From Scheffersomyces stipitis CBS 6054 (lineage: Eukaryota > Ascomycota > Pichiomycetes > Serinales > Debaryomycetaceae): a DNA stretch of 64,000 nt. How positions within the stretch are numbered: the first letter of the stretch is position 1; every line of letters begins with the position of its first letter. Both the position numbers and the translations under genes were made by a program. The DNA is taken from the NCBI RefSeq assembly GCF_000209165.1, contig NC_009048.1:1-64000 (forward strand), written 5' to 3'. The notes under the pieces were generated by a model. It did not search any database, was not told the origin of the DNA, and saw nothing but the letters and a program-made list of their open reading frames with translations. This document shows positions 10,137-21,816 of the stretch, in pieces.

Positions 10137-13100
10137 ATGTTGTTCAGGTATTCGTTGTTAGCTATTACAACACTTCTTGCCGCAGTTAAAGCTGTGACAA
10201 TAACTGAAGATACTATTGACCGTGGTATTCTAAATGTGGACCTTGGAACTACTACAATTGAAGATGGCGTCTATTGGTCCATTATTGATAACGCTGTCAC
10301 GGCATTCTTAGGTGATATCAACGTCGGTACAGGTTCAGGCTTTTACATTACTGGAATTAGTTCATTGATTTCCTTGCAAGTAACACTTCTTTCTCCTATT
10401 GGTAACATTAACAACGACGGTATAATTGCTTTTAATGCAGTTCAATCATTGCTTGCACCAACTTATAATCTTCTTGGCCTTTCCTTCACAAACAATGGTG
10501 AAATGTATTTGGGAGCTGATGGGTCAGTTGGTCTTCCATTGTTCCTGATTCTTACACCAGATTGGAATAACAATGGTTTGTTGGTGTTTTACTTGAAAAC
10601 TAGAACTACGGGACCTGTTAGTTTGGGTACACCTCTTGGTACCATTAACAATAACGGTCAAATTTGTTTGTACAATGAACTTTACACTCAAACTACAAAT
10701 ATTGCTGGTACTGGATGTATCACTGCAATCGACGATTCAAGTATCTTTCTTTCTAATACTGTCTTGAATATTGACAGCAACCAGTGGTTCTATTTGCAAG
10801 ATCCACAGTCTTCTCTCAGAGCTACCGCTATAAGTGTTCCAAAGACCTACAATGTTGCTGGTTTTGGTAATGGGAATAAAATTGGTTTGGATATCCCTCT
10901 TGTTAACCTTCCACCTTTGCTTGATGCTTGGGACTACGATACTACCACAGGTATTTTGACTCTTCGTGGAGCAGGCTTGTTATCCCAAAATTTCAATATT
11001 GGTCTTGGTTATGATCCATCCTTGTTCTCCATCACAACTGATGATGACCTTGGATTGTTATCTGTTCTTTTTGGTGCTGTTTCATATGCTGGACCTCCTC
11101 CAAACCCAGCACCAGCCGTATGCCAACCATGCAAGCAACTTCCTCCTGCCCCTGGCACAAGTGCTACTGAATCCACTACAACTATTGTCACCACCAACTC
11201 CGACGGGTCGGTATGTACTGAAATTGATGACGTTATAATCTCTACAGATGCCAGTGGTTCTTGGTTCACAAGCACCTCGACCATAACTTCAGAGTGTGCC
11301 ACCAACCCCGAAACTACTATTACATCTACTTGGACTGGTTCCTTCACCACCACTGTTACTCAAACTGACACTCCAGGTGGTACCGACACGGTTATTGTCG
11401 AAGTACCAACCAACTCTCAGACTACCCTTACCTCTACATGGACCGGAACTTTCACAACAACTGTAACAGTCACCGATACTCAGGGCGGAACTGACACTGT
11501 CATCGTTGAAGTTCCTTCTACTGCCAACAGTCAAACTACCATCACCTCCACATGGACTGGTACTTTCACGACAACTGAAACATTCACTGACACTCCAGGC
11601 GGAACTGATACCGTTGTAGTCGAGGTTCCTTCTACTGCCAACAGTCAAACTACCATCACCTCCACATGGACTGGTACTTTCACGACAACTGAAACATTCA
11701 CTGACACTCCAGGCGGAACTGATACCGTTGTAGTCGAGGTTCCTTCTACTGCCAACAGTCAAACTACTATCACCTCTACATGGACTGGTACTTTCACGAC
11801 AACTGAAACATTAACTGACACTCCAGGCGGAACTGATACCGTTGTAGTAGAGGTTCCATCTAGTGCTAACCCTCAAACCACTATCACCTCGACTTGGACT
11901 GGTACTGAGACAACAACTGTTACTATCACAGACACCCAAGGTGGTACTGACACTGTGATCGTTGAAGTTCCAACTAGTTATTCATCCTCTGAAGTTCCAT
12001 CTACTAATCCTCAAACAACTATCACTTCAACTTGGACTGGTACTGAGACAACAACTGTTACTATCACAGACACCCAAGGTGGTACTGACACTGTGATCGT
12101 TGAAGTTCCAACTAGTTATTCATCCTCTGAAGTTCCATCTACTAATCCTCAAACAACTATCACTTCAACTTGGACTGGTACTGAGACAACAACTGTTACT
12201 ATCACAGACACCCAAGGTGGTACTGACACTGTGATCGTTGAAGTTCCAACTAGTTATTCATCCTCTGAAGTTCCATCTACTAATCCTCAAACAACTATCA
12301 CTTCAACTTGGACTGGTACTGAGACAACAACTGTTACTATCACAGACACCCAAGGTGGTACTGACACTGTGATTGTCGAAGTTCCAACCAGTTATTCATC
12401 CTCTGAAGTTCCATCTACTAATCCTCAAACAACTATCACTTCAACTTGGACTGGTACTGAGACAACAACTGTTACTATCACAGACACCCAAGGTGGTACT
12501 GACACTGTGATCGTTGAAGTTCCAACCAGTTACTCATCCTCTGAAAGTTCAGAGACTGCTTCATCGGAGACTGCTTCATCGGAGACTTCCTCATCCGAAA
12601 CTTCGTCGTCTGAAACTTCGTCGTCTGAAACTTCGTCGTCTGAAACTTTGTCGTCGGAAACTTCATCTGAGACTTCCTCATCTGAGACTTCATCTGAGAC
12701 TTCATCTGAGACTTCATCCGAAACTTCATCCGAAACTTCATCCGAAACTTCATCTGAAACTTCATCCGAAACTTCATCTGAAACTTCATCCGAAACTTCG
12801 TCACCTGAAGCTTCCTCCAACGAAACGTCTAACACATCTTCTGAGAATCACTTCACTGAGTACACTACCACTTTCACTACTACCAACTCTGATGGATCTG
12901 TTTCTACTGATACAGGAGATGTGATTGTATCCACAGATTCGAATGGATCATGGTACACTACCACTTCTCTTATTGTTGGACCAACGGATACTGGTTCAGC
13001 AGAGAGTACCCCATGCTACACAACTACAGTAACAGTCACAGGTCCAAATGGCGAGGGAACTACTTATGTAACTACTGTCTTAATCACACCAACTGGTGGT

Positions 13101-13716
13101 GAAGGCGAGTCTCTAACCACAGTAACAGTTACTGGAACTGGATCTAATGGAGAAGGAACTACTTACGTTTCAACTGTCACTAGTACACCAACTGAAGGCT
13201 CTGGATCTGGCAATGGATCTGGCAATGGATCTGGCAATGACTCTGGATCTGGATCTGGCAATGGATCTGGTAATGGATCTGGCAATGACTCTGGATCTGG
13301 ATCTGGATCTGGCTCTGGATCTGGTAATGACTCTGGATCTGGCTCTGGCTCTGGATCTGGTAATGGCTCTGGCTCTGGATCTGGATCTGGTAATGGCTCT
13401 GGCTCTGGATCTGGATCTGGTAATGGCTCTGGCTCTGGCTCTGGCTCTGGTTCAGGTTCAGGCTCTGGTTCAGGTTCAGGTTCTGGATCTGACTCTGGAA
13501 ATGCTGGCTCTGGATCTGGTAATGACTCTGGCTCTGGATCTGGATCTGGCTCTGGCTCTGGATCTGGTAATGACTCTGGCTCTGGCTCTGGCTCTGGCTC
13601 TGGTAATGACTCTGGCTCTGGCTCTGGCGCTGGCTCTGGTAATGACTCTGGCTCTGGCTCTGGCGCTGGCTCTGGTAATGGCTCTGGATCCGCCTCTGGA
13701 TCTGGTAATGACTCTG

Positions 13717-13747
<31 letters not shown>

Positions 13748-14084
13748 TAATGACTCTGGCTCTGGTAATGACTCTGGTTCAGGTTCAGGCTCTGGTTCAG
13801 GCTCTGGTTCAGGTTCTGGTTCAGGTTCTGGCTCTGGTTCTGGATCTGACTCTGGAAATGCTGGCTCTGGATCTGGTAATGACTCAGGTTCTGAATCTGG
13901 CTCTGGTAATGACTCTGGTTCAGGCTCTGGCTCTGGCTCCGCCTCTGGTTCCGAAACTGGATCTAGTTCCGAGACTGGTAGTATTCCATCAGTAGATACT
14001 AACGAGAATTCCGCAAACTCGTTGACTGGCTCAAGGGCTATCATCGCTCTTGCATTGTGTATCATCACATCTTTTATGCTTTGA
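10137..14084 (+). CDS. GPI-anchored HYR/IFF-type cell wall adhesin
   Basis: 1315 residues from an ATG. A signal peptide (about 1-19, [19 protein letters not shown]) is followed by a Hyphal_reg_CWP-type N-terminal domain (about 20-325), the beta-rich ligand-binding part of Candida HYR/IFF proteins. Then come repeated [21 protein letters not shown] modules (about 390-800), a Ser-Glu-Thr tract, a short non-repeated [11 protein letters not shown] segment like the one at residue 350, a long Ser-Gly tract with Asn/Asp (about 1020-1275), and a hydrophobic C-terminus ([17 protein letters not shown]) that serves as a GPI-anchor signal. It should be displayed covalently on beta-glucan, with the Ser/Thr stalk heavily O-mannosylated. 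Subtelomeric placement and internal repeats are typical of adhesins whose length varies between strains. Confidence 0.92.
11300..12535 (+). repeat. In-gene tandem repeats of 114 and 138 bp
   Basis: Within the adhesin, units of 114 bp (38 codons) repeat at 11521, 11635 and 11749, with more diverged units before and after. Then 138-bp units (46 codons, adding [14 protein letters not shown]) repeat with exact register at 11901, 12039, 12177, 12315 and 12453. Neighbouring 138-bp units differ by only a few bases, which points to recent homogenisation or expansion. Confidence 0.9.
12541..12800 (+). repeat. In-gene Ser-Glu-Thr minisatellite
   Basis: Tandem 12- to 15-bp units encode SSET or SSSET. 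Codon variants alternate (tct/tcc, gaa/gag), so it is older or more mutable than the 138-bp array upstream. Confidence 0.85.
13198..13960 (+). repeat. In-gene Ser-Gly tract with Asn/Asp
   Basis: Mostly 6-bp units (tctgga, tctggc) encode SG, broken by NDS, NGS and NAGS. The larger block ending in [16 protein letters not shown] occurs twice (about 13484 and 13844), showing segmental duplication. N-D-S and N-G-S are potential N-glycosylation sequons. Confidence 0.85.
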
Positions 14085-14840
14085 ATGCTTCGTATTCACA
14101 ATTTAAGCTCCCAGAGCTATACAATACCATTCTTTTTAATTCTTCTTTCGTTGGATTCAGCACAGGTATAAATCTTCCAACACTGTTTCTGCATTTGTTT
14201 TAATATTTCGAAACCTTTCACAAAACACTTTGATATTTATTCTTTATTGCAAGTAAGGATATTACATAATAACTTGAGTACTTTTGTAGAATTACAAATA
14301 ATTGATGTTTTAGTAGCCATCAGGAAAGATTCTCACGATAGAAAATCATTTCTGATCTCATTGGACCCAAAAGTAGAACAGCAAATAGACGGAGCTAAAG
14401 ACGTAGTTAGCAAAGTATAAGCAGAAGAGATTGGATATGCCTTTCAAAATTGGCTAACAAATCAAATTTGCAGGAACAACCTCTACACTACTGAACATTT
14501 ATTATGCCAGCCTTGTTACTATGCCATAGTGTTCTCATTCGAAGTCTGCACAAGTTTCTTTGATTCACGTGACTTTGTTTAATTTGCAATCAATCAAATT
14601 TGAGTGCCTAGCCTGCTGAAACAAAAACTGTGGAGTCAGGTAATAAATGTGGACGCCAATTTAGACTTGTGGTTTCTTAGTAAACATTTGTAGATTTGGG
14701 AATCGTTGGTGCACTAACAATCAAGTAGTTGGTCCTAAATTTTTTTCTCTCTATATATTTAGGTAGTTTCCGATCCGAACTAAATCCGACCTACTGAAGT
14801 TCAACTCACCACAAGTCGAAGGTTATTCCTTAAGTGGAGG
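14085..14840. other. Intergenic region between adhesin and regulator
   Basis: No gene seen. It holds the 3' region of the adhesin and the promoter of the Zn2Cys6 gene, including TCACGTGAC near 14573 and a TATATATTTA stretch near 14752. Confidence 0.6.
14770..14792 (+). promoter_or_regulatory. CCGA triplet cluster before the Zn2Cys6 gene
   Basis: Three CCGA motifs (two in direct repeat 5 bp apart, CCGATCCGA, a third about 14 bp on) lie about 50-70 bp upstream of the ATG at 14841. Zn2Cys6 proteins bind CGG/CCG triplets, so autoregulation is conceivable; this is inference only. Confidence 0.3.
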
Positions 14841-17099
14841 ATGCTGACTCCTCCTAAAGTTAAACCGGACTCTAAGCCGAGCCGAGCCAGTGTTGCGTGC
14901 AACTTATGCCGAGAGAGTAAGCTTAAGTGCATCAACAGCGATAACAATACCAGGTGCCATCGGTGTACATTGTTAGATTTGACCTGTTCATATACATTAA
15001 AGAAATCGCAACTAAAGAAACGAAAGCTTTCTAAGCACTACATCACCCATCTGGCAGTAGCTGATAGTACGCCGGTACCTAACAGTGCCAGCAACTATAA
15101 TGCTGAAATTAAGCACGATTTCTCTGGATCTCCAGGTTCAGCAAGGGCCCCAAGGTTGAATATAACGACACCAATACTAAATGAACAGAAGCGATTAGAT
15201 TTGACATACGGGGCAAACCACACCAACGCCAACCCACCCAGTTCTGTAGTTCTTCCAGATAAAACAACCATTATAGAAGTTGCTGAAATATATTTCGAAA
15301 ATCAGTATAAAGGAATCTTCCCTCATTTGCACAAACCTTCTCTTCTCTCGTTCATACGATCCCCCAAATTTAACCCAACCACTTATATCCTGGACTACTA
15401 CAATGACTTTTTTGAAGCCAACTACTCAGCTTCATTAAGGTTTCCGGACCCAATAATTCTCTTGGCCATATTGGCCTTGTGCGCGAGACTTCACCCTGAT
15501 CTCCCTAAAGTCTATGGTGAGTTTTCAGAGGACAGAACTCCCGAACTCTTCTTGCCGAATTTCAACAACAGGACACAATCGAAGACTGTCGATAACGATG
15601 ACAATAATGCGGCATCCAATGCTTCCAACTATTTTGGATGGCATGCAAGAAACATATTGAAGGAAGTTTTCGATAGTCCAACCATCCAGAGAGTGCAGGC
15701 TCTTACAATATTAAGTAGTCACGAATGGGGTGAAGGTAATGTGTCTAGAAGTTATCTTTATGTTGGAATTGCTGCAAGAATGGCTCTTGTATTGGGCTTA
15801 GGAACAGAGGAGGGGATTATAGACAAAGAAGAGGACAGATTAGACGACTCTTCAAAGTTCATTTGCATCGAAAGCAAAAGAAGAACAATGTGGGCAGTCT
15901 ATATGATGGACAGGTGTAACTCAAGTGGCCGAGATAGACATTCATGTATTAAATTGGATGATATTCACGTTAGATTACCCTGTACTGAGAAAGATTTCAT
16001 ATTTGGAAATTTCCGACAAAAGTCTCTAGCATTTGAAACCGCTAACGGCTACATACATAAGGCACCCAGCAATGAAAAATTGCATCAAACTTCATGCTTC
16101 GGTTTCCTCATCATTTTGTTCGAAACCTGGGCCAAAATAGCGAAATGGGTGGGAGAAACAGGAGGCAAGTTGGAAAGATTGCCTCCTTGGGATGAAGAAT
16201 CACCCTATTCCAAGCTTTCCAAAGAATTGGATATTTTTGTAGAAAGTCTACCTCCGCATCTTAAATTCAGCAAATTCAATTTAGAAGCTCATATTGCTGA
16301 TGGTTCGGCCGCAGATTTTGGTTATTTCCATGGTCTAGTTTTTCTCTGTCGAATATTTCTCAACAGAGAATATTTCTTCTGCACCCCCGAATCATTTCCT
16401 GATGGCTGGTGGGAAACTGAAACTAGAACAATGTTGCAGACACTCGATGATTTAGCATATATAACAAAAGTATTGAAACCTATTAATATGATGGTGATTG
16501 CCCCATTTACAGGATTTCAAGTTTTCACAGCTGCTGCGACAGGACTATACATCGATGCTTTTCCAAAAAAAGTGCTTCTTCAACATTTTCCATACAAATC
16601 AGAAGTGGACAACATTGAATTAGCTGTTGACAATTTTAAGACCAAATATAAAGAATTAGCGGAAGAATCGATGAGATCTCTCTTGACCTGGAAAAAAATG
16701 TGGGGTTTGGGAATTGGATGGTATGAAACATGTTTAAAGTTGCAAAAGATGTTTGCAAAGGTAGCAAAGCAAAATTCGTCAGCCTTACAGGACGACGATT
16801 TGAGGCATTCCATGCACGACTATGGTAATGGTAAGGTCGAAGAAGTATATCGACCAGAATACATAAGAGATCGCAAAAAAGATATGCATATTCTGAATTT
16901 GTTAATTGCGGACGACACCGATTCTCCCAAACTTCGACTGGTACATCAATTAGTTGGGAGTGAGTCAACTGCTACAACTAATTCGTCTCTTGACGATGTT
17001 GGCGGGAATAGTGGTTTCAATTCGCCTTCTTTGGACTTTATGAACAATTTTGATTTATCCAACATCTTCCCTGGTTGGAGTGATGCAATGAAAATTTAA
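14841..17099 (+). CDS. Zn2Cys6 fungal transcription factor
   Basis: 752 residues from ATG. A canonical binuclear zinc cluster sits at residues 20-49 (Cys 20, 23, 30, 39, 42, 49; spacing 2-6-8-2-6), followed by a basic linker (KKSQLKKRKLSKHY). The central region has the fungal-specific transcription factor domain: FPHLHKPSLL near 160, YLYVGIAARMALVLGLGTEE near 310, and ESKRRTMWAVYMMDR near 340. It therefore acts in the nucleus on CGG-type sites. The target pathway is not evident. Its neighbour, convergent and only 84 bp away, is a DHA2-type transporter; regulator-transporter pairs are common in yeasts, so control of that gene is a reasonable guess. The C-terminus is Ser/Asn/Asp rich, like an activation region. 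Confidence 0.9.
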   Translation: MLTPPKVKPDSKPSRASVACNLCRESKLKCINSDNNTRCHRCTLLDLTCSYTLKKSQLKKRKLSKHYITHLAVADSTPVPNSASNYNAEIKHDFSGSPGSARAPRLNITTPILNEQKRLDLTYGANHTNANPPSSVVLPDKTTIIEVAEIYFENQYKGIFPHLHKPSLLSFIRSPKFNPTTYILDYYNDFFEANYSASLRFPDPIILLAILALCARLHPDLPKVYGEFSEDRTPELFLPNFNNRTQSKTVDNDDNNAASNASNYFGWHARNILKEVFDSPTIQRVQALTILSSHEWGEGNVSRSYLYVGIAARMALVLGLGTEEGIIDKEEDRLDDSSKFICIESKRRTMWAVYMMDRCNSSGRDRHSCIKLDDIHVRLPCTEKDFIFGNFRQKSLAFETANGYIHKAPSNEKLHQTSCFGFLIILFETWAKIAKWVGETGGKLERLPPWDEESPYSKLSKELDIFVESLPPHLKFSKFNLEAHIADGSAADFGYFHGLVFLCRIFLNREYFFCTPESFPDGWWETETRTMLQTLDDLAYITKVLKPINMMVIAPFTGFQVFTAAATGLYIDAFPKKVLLQHFPYKSEVDNIELAVDNFKTKYKELAEESMRSLLTWKKMWGLGIGWYETCLKLQKMFAKVAKQNSSALQDDDLRHSMHDYGNGKVEEVYRPEYIRDRKKDMHILNLLIADDTDSPKLRLVHQLVGSESTATTNSSLDDVGGNSGFNSPSLDFMNNFDLSNIFPGWSDAMKI

Positions 17100-17183
17100 T
17101 ATATATACTCTCTAATAATTATACTGGACTATAGAATCATGCATAACAAGAATCTTTATAAATAGTAATCGACGACGAATAAT

Positions 17184-18878
17184 TCATGCAACAGATGTGT
17201 CTGGCTTTGATCTTGTTATATCTCTCATCAAACAGAGAATAAAGGCTGTAGCACAACAAATACTGGAAAACAATTGTGCAAGTCTTATGGCTCTTTCGTA
17301 ATCAAGGAGAATAATAGACTTGATGGTGTCAGGGTACTTGTATATGGCATCAGAAGATTTTGAAATTGCAATAACAATCTTATGGATTTCTTTATGGGAT
17401 AATTCTGGTAGGGCACTCAAATCCTTTCTCACTTTGAATTTCAAATATGCTTGGATAATCGCTGAAACACTGGATACACCAAATACTCCCCCTATGCTTC
17501 TCAGTAAATATATTGTCGAAGTAGAAGTTGCCTGGTGAGTTGTTCCGTAAGCAAATATGAATGTAAATAGCGAGCTCGGGTATGCCATTCCTTGACCGAT
17601 ATTTGCTGGCATTAGCAAAATATTCAAGAGCCAACTAGGAGTACTGGGACTGACTAACAAGGTCAAAAAGTTTCCAATTGCCATTGTCATAGTTCCAACG
17701 TACAACAATCCTTTTAACACTCCATATTTATTCATCATTACTCCAGTTATCACACTACCAATAGGAGTAGATAAAGAAGGAACTGCCAACCTCAACCCTG
17801 CTTTTGACGGAGTGTCGCCCAAGACGATCTGAAATAATAATGGCAATGCAAAAAGATAAGCATAAGCACATAATCCCAATAAGAAGTTCTGGGCAAGTAG
17901 CAAGACTGTGAATAAGCTATTGAATCTCCTTACGGGAATGATTGGATTAGCTTTGGTATGAAGTTCGATATAGATGAAGTAGAATAATAATGTTGCTCCT
18001 AAAATTGCAAGTGTTATTAATCTCGAGTCCAGCCACAGTAATTCATTTCCTCCTAATGTGAGAACAAATAGTTGACATGTAAGTGCACTCACTAGGATAA
18101 TTGAACCCTTGTAGTCTATTCTTTCTAACACAGAGCTGGATAAATGCTGCTGGGATTCATCAAATCCAGGTTGATTTGTGATATACTTGTATCCAATTAT
18201 AAGACTCCAAATGGAAGGAAACACTTGAAAGATGAAACACCATCTCCAACCAAAATATGAAGCAATGGAACCACCAAAAGATGCACCACACACTGCACCA
18301 AATCCTAGCAACAAATTCTGCACGGCTTGAAATAATCCTCTCTTCCTCTTAGTGATGACATCAGAGTTGACGATTGTAGATAATGTGATTAACCCTCCAC
18401 CTCCGATACCTGTTAAGGCTCTCATCAAATTGAAAGTGATGATATCAGTTGCCATAGAGCAACCTAGACAACCAAGTGCGAATGACGCCAGAGCAAAGAA
18501 GCAGCATTTCCTTCTACCAATAACATCCGAAAAGGAGCCATACAAAGGCTGAAATGCAGTTGAAGTGATTAAATAAGAAGTAGTAATCCACGAAGCCAAG
18601 TTGGCAGAGCCAAACTCGTTCCCGATAGTAGTATATGTAGATGCTGTCACAGTACCATCAAAGCCAGAAAGAAATACATTTGCCATAAGAGCGGCTTCGA
18701 TCCACACGAAATTGGGAACTTTGGAGAATCCCTGGAAATCGTCTTCGTTTTCTTCATCATTTATGGCAATATTATCTTGTGATGTTGTAGAAGATCCCAA
18801 TGTCGCACTATAAGAGTCACACTCCGCTATCTCAGTGACAAGCACCGTAGTTTCGGTCTTCTTGATAACATCAGCCAT
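17184..18878 (-). CDS. MFS transporter, DHA2 type (VBA-like)
   Basis: 564 residues from ATG at 18878, with about 14 hydrophobic segments. Visible family signatures are GFDGTVTASTYTTIGNEF in helix 1, motif A (GSFSDVIGRRK) between helices 2 and 3, and a glycine-rich antiporter-type stretch (LLLGFGAVCGASFGGSIASY) in helix 5. The N-terminal 45 residues are acidic and cytosolic. The closest groups by eye are the vacuolar basic amino acid transporters (Vba) and related drug exporters of DHA2; these cannot be separated without a tree. Convergent with the Zn2Cys6 gene. Confidence 0.85.
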   Translation of the reverse strand: MADVIKKTETTVLVTEIAECDSYSATLGSSTTSQDNIAINDEENEDDFQGFSKVPNFVWIEAALMANVFLSGFDGTVTASTYTTIGNEFGSANLASWITTSYLITSTAFQPLYGSFSDVIGRRKCCFFALASFALGCLGCSMATDIITFNLMRALTGIGGGGLITLSTIVNSDVITKRKRGLFQAVQNLLLGFGAVCGASFGGSIASYFGWRWCFIFQVFPSIWSLIIGYKYITNQPGFDESQQHLSSSVLERIDYKGSIILVSALTCQLFVLTLGGNELLWLDSRLITLAILGATLLFYFIYIELHTKANPIIPVRRFNSLFTVLLLAQNFLLGLCAYAYLFALPLLFQIVLGDTPSKAGLRLAVPSLSTPIGSVITGVMMNKYGVLKGLLYVGTMTMAIGNFLTLLVSPSTPSWLLNILLMPANIGQGMAYPSSLFTFIFAYGTTHQATSTSTIYLLRSIGGVFGVSSVSAIIQAYLKFKVRKDLSALPELSHKEIHKIVIAISKSSDAIYKYPDTIKSIILLDYERAIRLAQLFSSICCATAFILCLMRDITRSKPDTSVA

Positions 18879-19791
18879 AACCTACGCTACGGTAATAACT
18901 ACGCAAACAAGACGACAACTTAAACTGAAAGAACCTATAAAGAAAAGGGAAAAGTCTTATTTATGTATTAAATAATGAGAGGCAGGCATAAAATTGCTAG
19001 ATGCAACATGTAGACTTTAAGAAAATTATCTTGCAAAGGAGCCAAGCCCACAATTAATTGTTCTTGCAGTTGGTGCTCCTTTATATAAATTAGCGCTTTT
19101 TCATTTGAAAAATTGTTGATGCTATAAAACCCCCCTAGCGTCTATAGAAGGGAAGGATGTTTGCTCCTCCTGATTTCGCTATAAGATCAACATTGAGAAG
19201 ACTTATACTAGCAGCTTCGTAATCTGTATAATATACAAATTTGATGGCGATTCCGAGTCAGACATCTTTCTAGTTTTGTGAGTTTTTTGCGAACAATTAA
19301 ATTGGCAGAATTTAATTTTGTCGTGCTCATTTAATAAAAGTGCAACCACACCTGCAGCCGTTATCATTTGACGAAAACTTAATTAGTTGAAGTGCGAAAT
19401 ATACAGTACATCGGTGATTCTACCCGTCCTTGCTGAAAAGGTATGAAATGCCTTGAAACACAGAAATAAATATATGTACGTAACAGGTCGATGCAATGCC
19501 TTTTAACTTCTTCTTGGGATGATGCGTTTAGAGTGTTCTCGAAATATGCATTAACTTTGCTTCCACTAGTAAGTTCTTTCAGCTAAACTGTACTCATTAT
19601 CGTTAAGCATTTGGCTTCAATAAACTTCAATATTGACACAATAATTCCTAAAGCGTATCAATACTAGTTTCACATGTCATGAACCAAAGATAGAGTAAAG
19701 TTTACAAACTTTTTATGCAGTTTAAATTTTGATTAGATTATGTGACATTACCAATATCTATTCAGTATCTAACTTTTAAGTGTAGGGATTA
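18879..19791. other. Intergenic region, promoter of the transporter
   Basis: 913 bp between two minus-strand genes. No coding frame of interest. It contains the promoter of the DHA2 transporter and the 3' flank of the chitinase gene. Confidence 0.6.
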
Positions 19792-21816
19792 TCAAACAAA
19801 TGAAAGTGCAACCACAATAATTCCGAGTAGTCCCATTGTATTGTATGTATTCCTTATCGAACCTGCTTCATATGTGGGCACTGCTTGCGTAGAAATGGCA
19901 GAGGAGTTGTAGTATATGCTGTTGGCTTTTACATCAGGCTGTGGAACTATTTCAGCTTCCACAATCCTTGTATAAAGGGTAGTTCTTGTGACCGTCGATG
20001 GCTGTAGTAAAGTTGTAGACAAATTGTTTGTAGCAGGGAATGTTCTCACTGTAGTCAGTTGCACTACTTGCGTCAGTTGTACTATTTGAGTCAGTTGTAC
20101 TACTTGAGTCAGTTGGACCACTTGAGTCAGTTGGACAGTTTCAGTGAGTTGAATAATCTGTGTCAGCTTAACAATCTCTAACTGAGCGGCAGCTACCTTT
20201 TGTTCGACAATCAGAATGGAAGGGATTTCTATGGATGACGTTGCTGAGGAAGCAGGAGGTAAAATAGATTCAGCAAGTGGAGTATCAACAGGAGAAGAAG
20301 AGGAGGAGGCTGGTGCAACTGAAGTCGTTGAGCTGCTGGCAACAACCAGAACTACATTTATCAGTGATACATTGTCAACTACTGGAACGATAGACGACGA
20401 TTGTTCAACAGATGAGTACAATGTGCTTATAACAACTACAGTGACAGTACTTTCGTAATCAGCCGTGCCAGTTTCCGACGCAGAAGCAACATACGAGTCA
20501 CCATAATAAGTACCAGTAACTGTGAAAGTGATCGTGCTTGTGGTTGTTTCGTCATAACTCTCTTCATAACCAGGAGTTTCTATAGAAACAGCAGAAGCTT
20601 GCTCATTAGAAGTGTCAGTCAACGGACAGTACGTAGTGTACGAAGTTTGTTGGTCAATAACAACTATAACGCCAGTGGTGACAGCAGAAGTTTGACAACC
20701 GTTTTCGGCACAGCTTGTCACTGTTATAACCGTGGTTGAAATATCTGTTTCGGTGACCACAAGAGCATCTGCCAGTTGGTAATAGACAGAGGAAGGAGTG
20801 GAAAATAATGGAGGAGCAGCTGCGTCAGACAGTTGATAGTATTGAGATGCTGGCGTGGAATAGAAAGCAGCGGCAACAGAGTCCGATGTTGGTGCTCTAG
20901 CTGGCACACTTCCCAAAGCTGACTTAAGTTGTTGAAGAAAGTCGTTGTTGGCAATAGATGATGAGATGTCCCATACAGAAATACCACCAAAAGCACTGCT
21001 ACTTTGAATAGTGGGAAGAATTGCTTGGACGGTGTTGATATCTACATATCCTGAGCCAGCCGACAGGGGAGAGCCTGCCAAACCAAGATACAACTTGATG
21101 TTCTTATTGGGAGAAGTACTGGCAGCGAAGTCTGCCCAGGTATCCCAGTTGAAAGTCTTGTCAAGGGAACAGTAATTGTTATAGAATTGAATGAAGGCAA
21201 AGTCGATGTCAACCTGTGATAACAAGTCACCAACAGATTCGTCAGGATATGGGCACTGCGGAGCAGCAGACAAGTAGTAGGTTTTGGAGGAATCCTGACT
21301 GAAGTATTGTCTAAGGCTGTTACCAAGGGCTGGGTAGCCTGTTTGTTGTTTATTTTCAATGTCAAAGTCGAAACCGTCAACAACAGCATCATCAAATGGT
21401 CTCTCAGAGTCAGATCCACCGCCGAATTTGTTCCATAAGGTGGTGGCCAAGGCTTCGCCCTCAGTATCAGAAGCTAAGCCGTAGTTCCCAGTAGCACCAC
21501 CTAACGATAAGAGTATCTTTTTGCCCTGGCTCTGGCAGTACTTGATATCTTCTCCAATCTGAGAACAGTGCAACAATCCTGAAGAAAATGTTTCTGAGCA
21601 CATGTTGGCGAAGTTGAGTCCCAAGTCGGGGAAGTCGTTCAAGAACGACAAGATTATTATATCAACATCATTGGATTGACAGTATGAGCCCAAAGTTGTC
21701 TGAGATCCTGCGGCGTTTTGACCCCAGTATGCTGCAACATTTGTTGAAGACGAGGCATCAAAGGCAGTTGCAATTCTAAGAACTATGAATAATGTAAGAA
21801 AAATTCTATAGTACAT
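19792..21816 (-). CDS. GPI-anchored GH18 chitinase (endochitinase, CHT type)
   Basis: 674 residues from ATG at 21816. A signal peptide (about 1-18) precedes a glycoside hydrolase family 18 domain (about 22-310), with substrate-site SLGG (104-107) and the catalytic DGFDFDIE motif (147-154, acid Glu154). The rest is a Ser/Thr-rich stalk containing seven-odd hexapeptide repeats of VVQLTQ type (about residues 555-600). The C-terminus ([18 protein letters not shown]) is a GPI signal. It hydrolyses cell wall chitin; related yeast enzymes act in cell separation and wall remodelling. The stalk lacks a recognisable chitin-binding module, so retention is probably by the GPI remnant. Confidence 0.92.
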   Translation of the reverse strand: MYYRIFLTLFIVLRIATAFDASSSTNVAAYWGQNAAGSQTTLGSYCQSNDVDIIILSFLNDFPDLGLNFANMCSETFSSGLLHCSQIGEDIKYCQSQGKKILLSLGGATGNYGLASDTEGEALATTLWNKFGGGSDSERPFDDAVVDGFDFDIENKQQTGYPALGNSLRQYFSQDSSKTYYLSAAPQCPYPDESVGDLLSQVDIDFAFIQFYNNYCSLDKTFNWDTWADFAASTSPNKNIKLYLGLAGSPLSAGSGYVDINTVQAILPTIQSSSAFGGISVWDISSSIANNDFLQQLKSALGSVPARAPTSDSVAAAFYSTPASQYYQLSDAAAPPLFSTPSSVYYQLADALVVTETDISTTVITVTSCAENGCQTSAVTTGVIVVIDQQTSYTTYCPLTDTSNEQASAVSIETPGYEESYDETTTSTITFTVTGTYYGDSYVASASETGTADYESTVTVVVISTLYSSVEQSSSIVPVVDNVSLINVVLVVASSSTTSVAPASSSSSPVDTPLAESILPPASSATSSIEIPSILIVEQKVAAAQLEIVKLTQIIQLTETVQLTQVVQLTQVVQLTQIVQLTQVVQLTTVRTFPATNNLSTTLLQPSTVTRTTLYTRIVEAEIVPQPDVKANSIYYNSSAISTQAVPTYEAGSIRNTYNTMGLLGIIVVALSFV

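Noticed and set aside
13147..14068. 282-aa and 301-aa low-complexity frames in the adhesin Ser-Gly tract
   Set aside because: They arise from the 6-bp repeat; not listed as genes.
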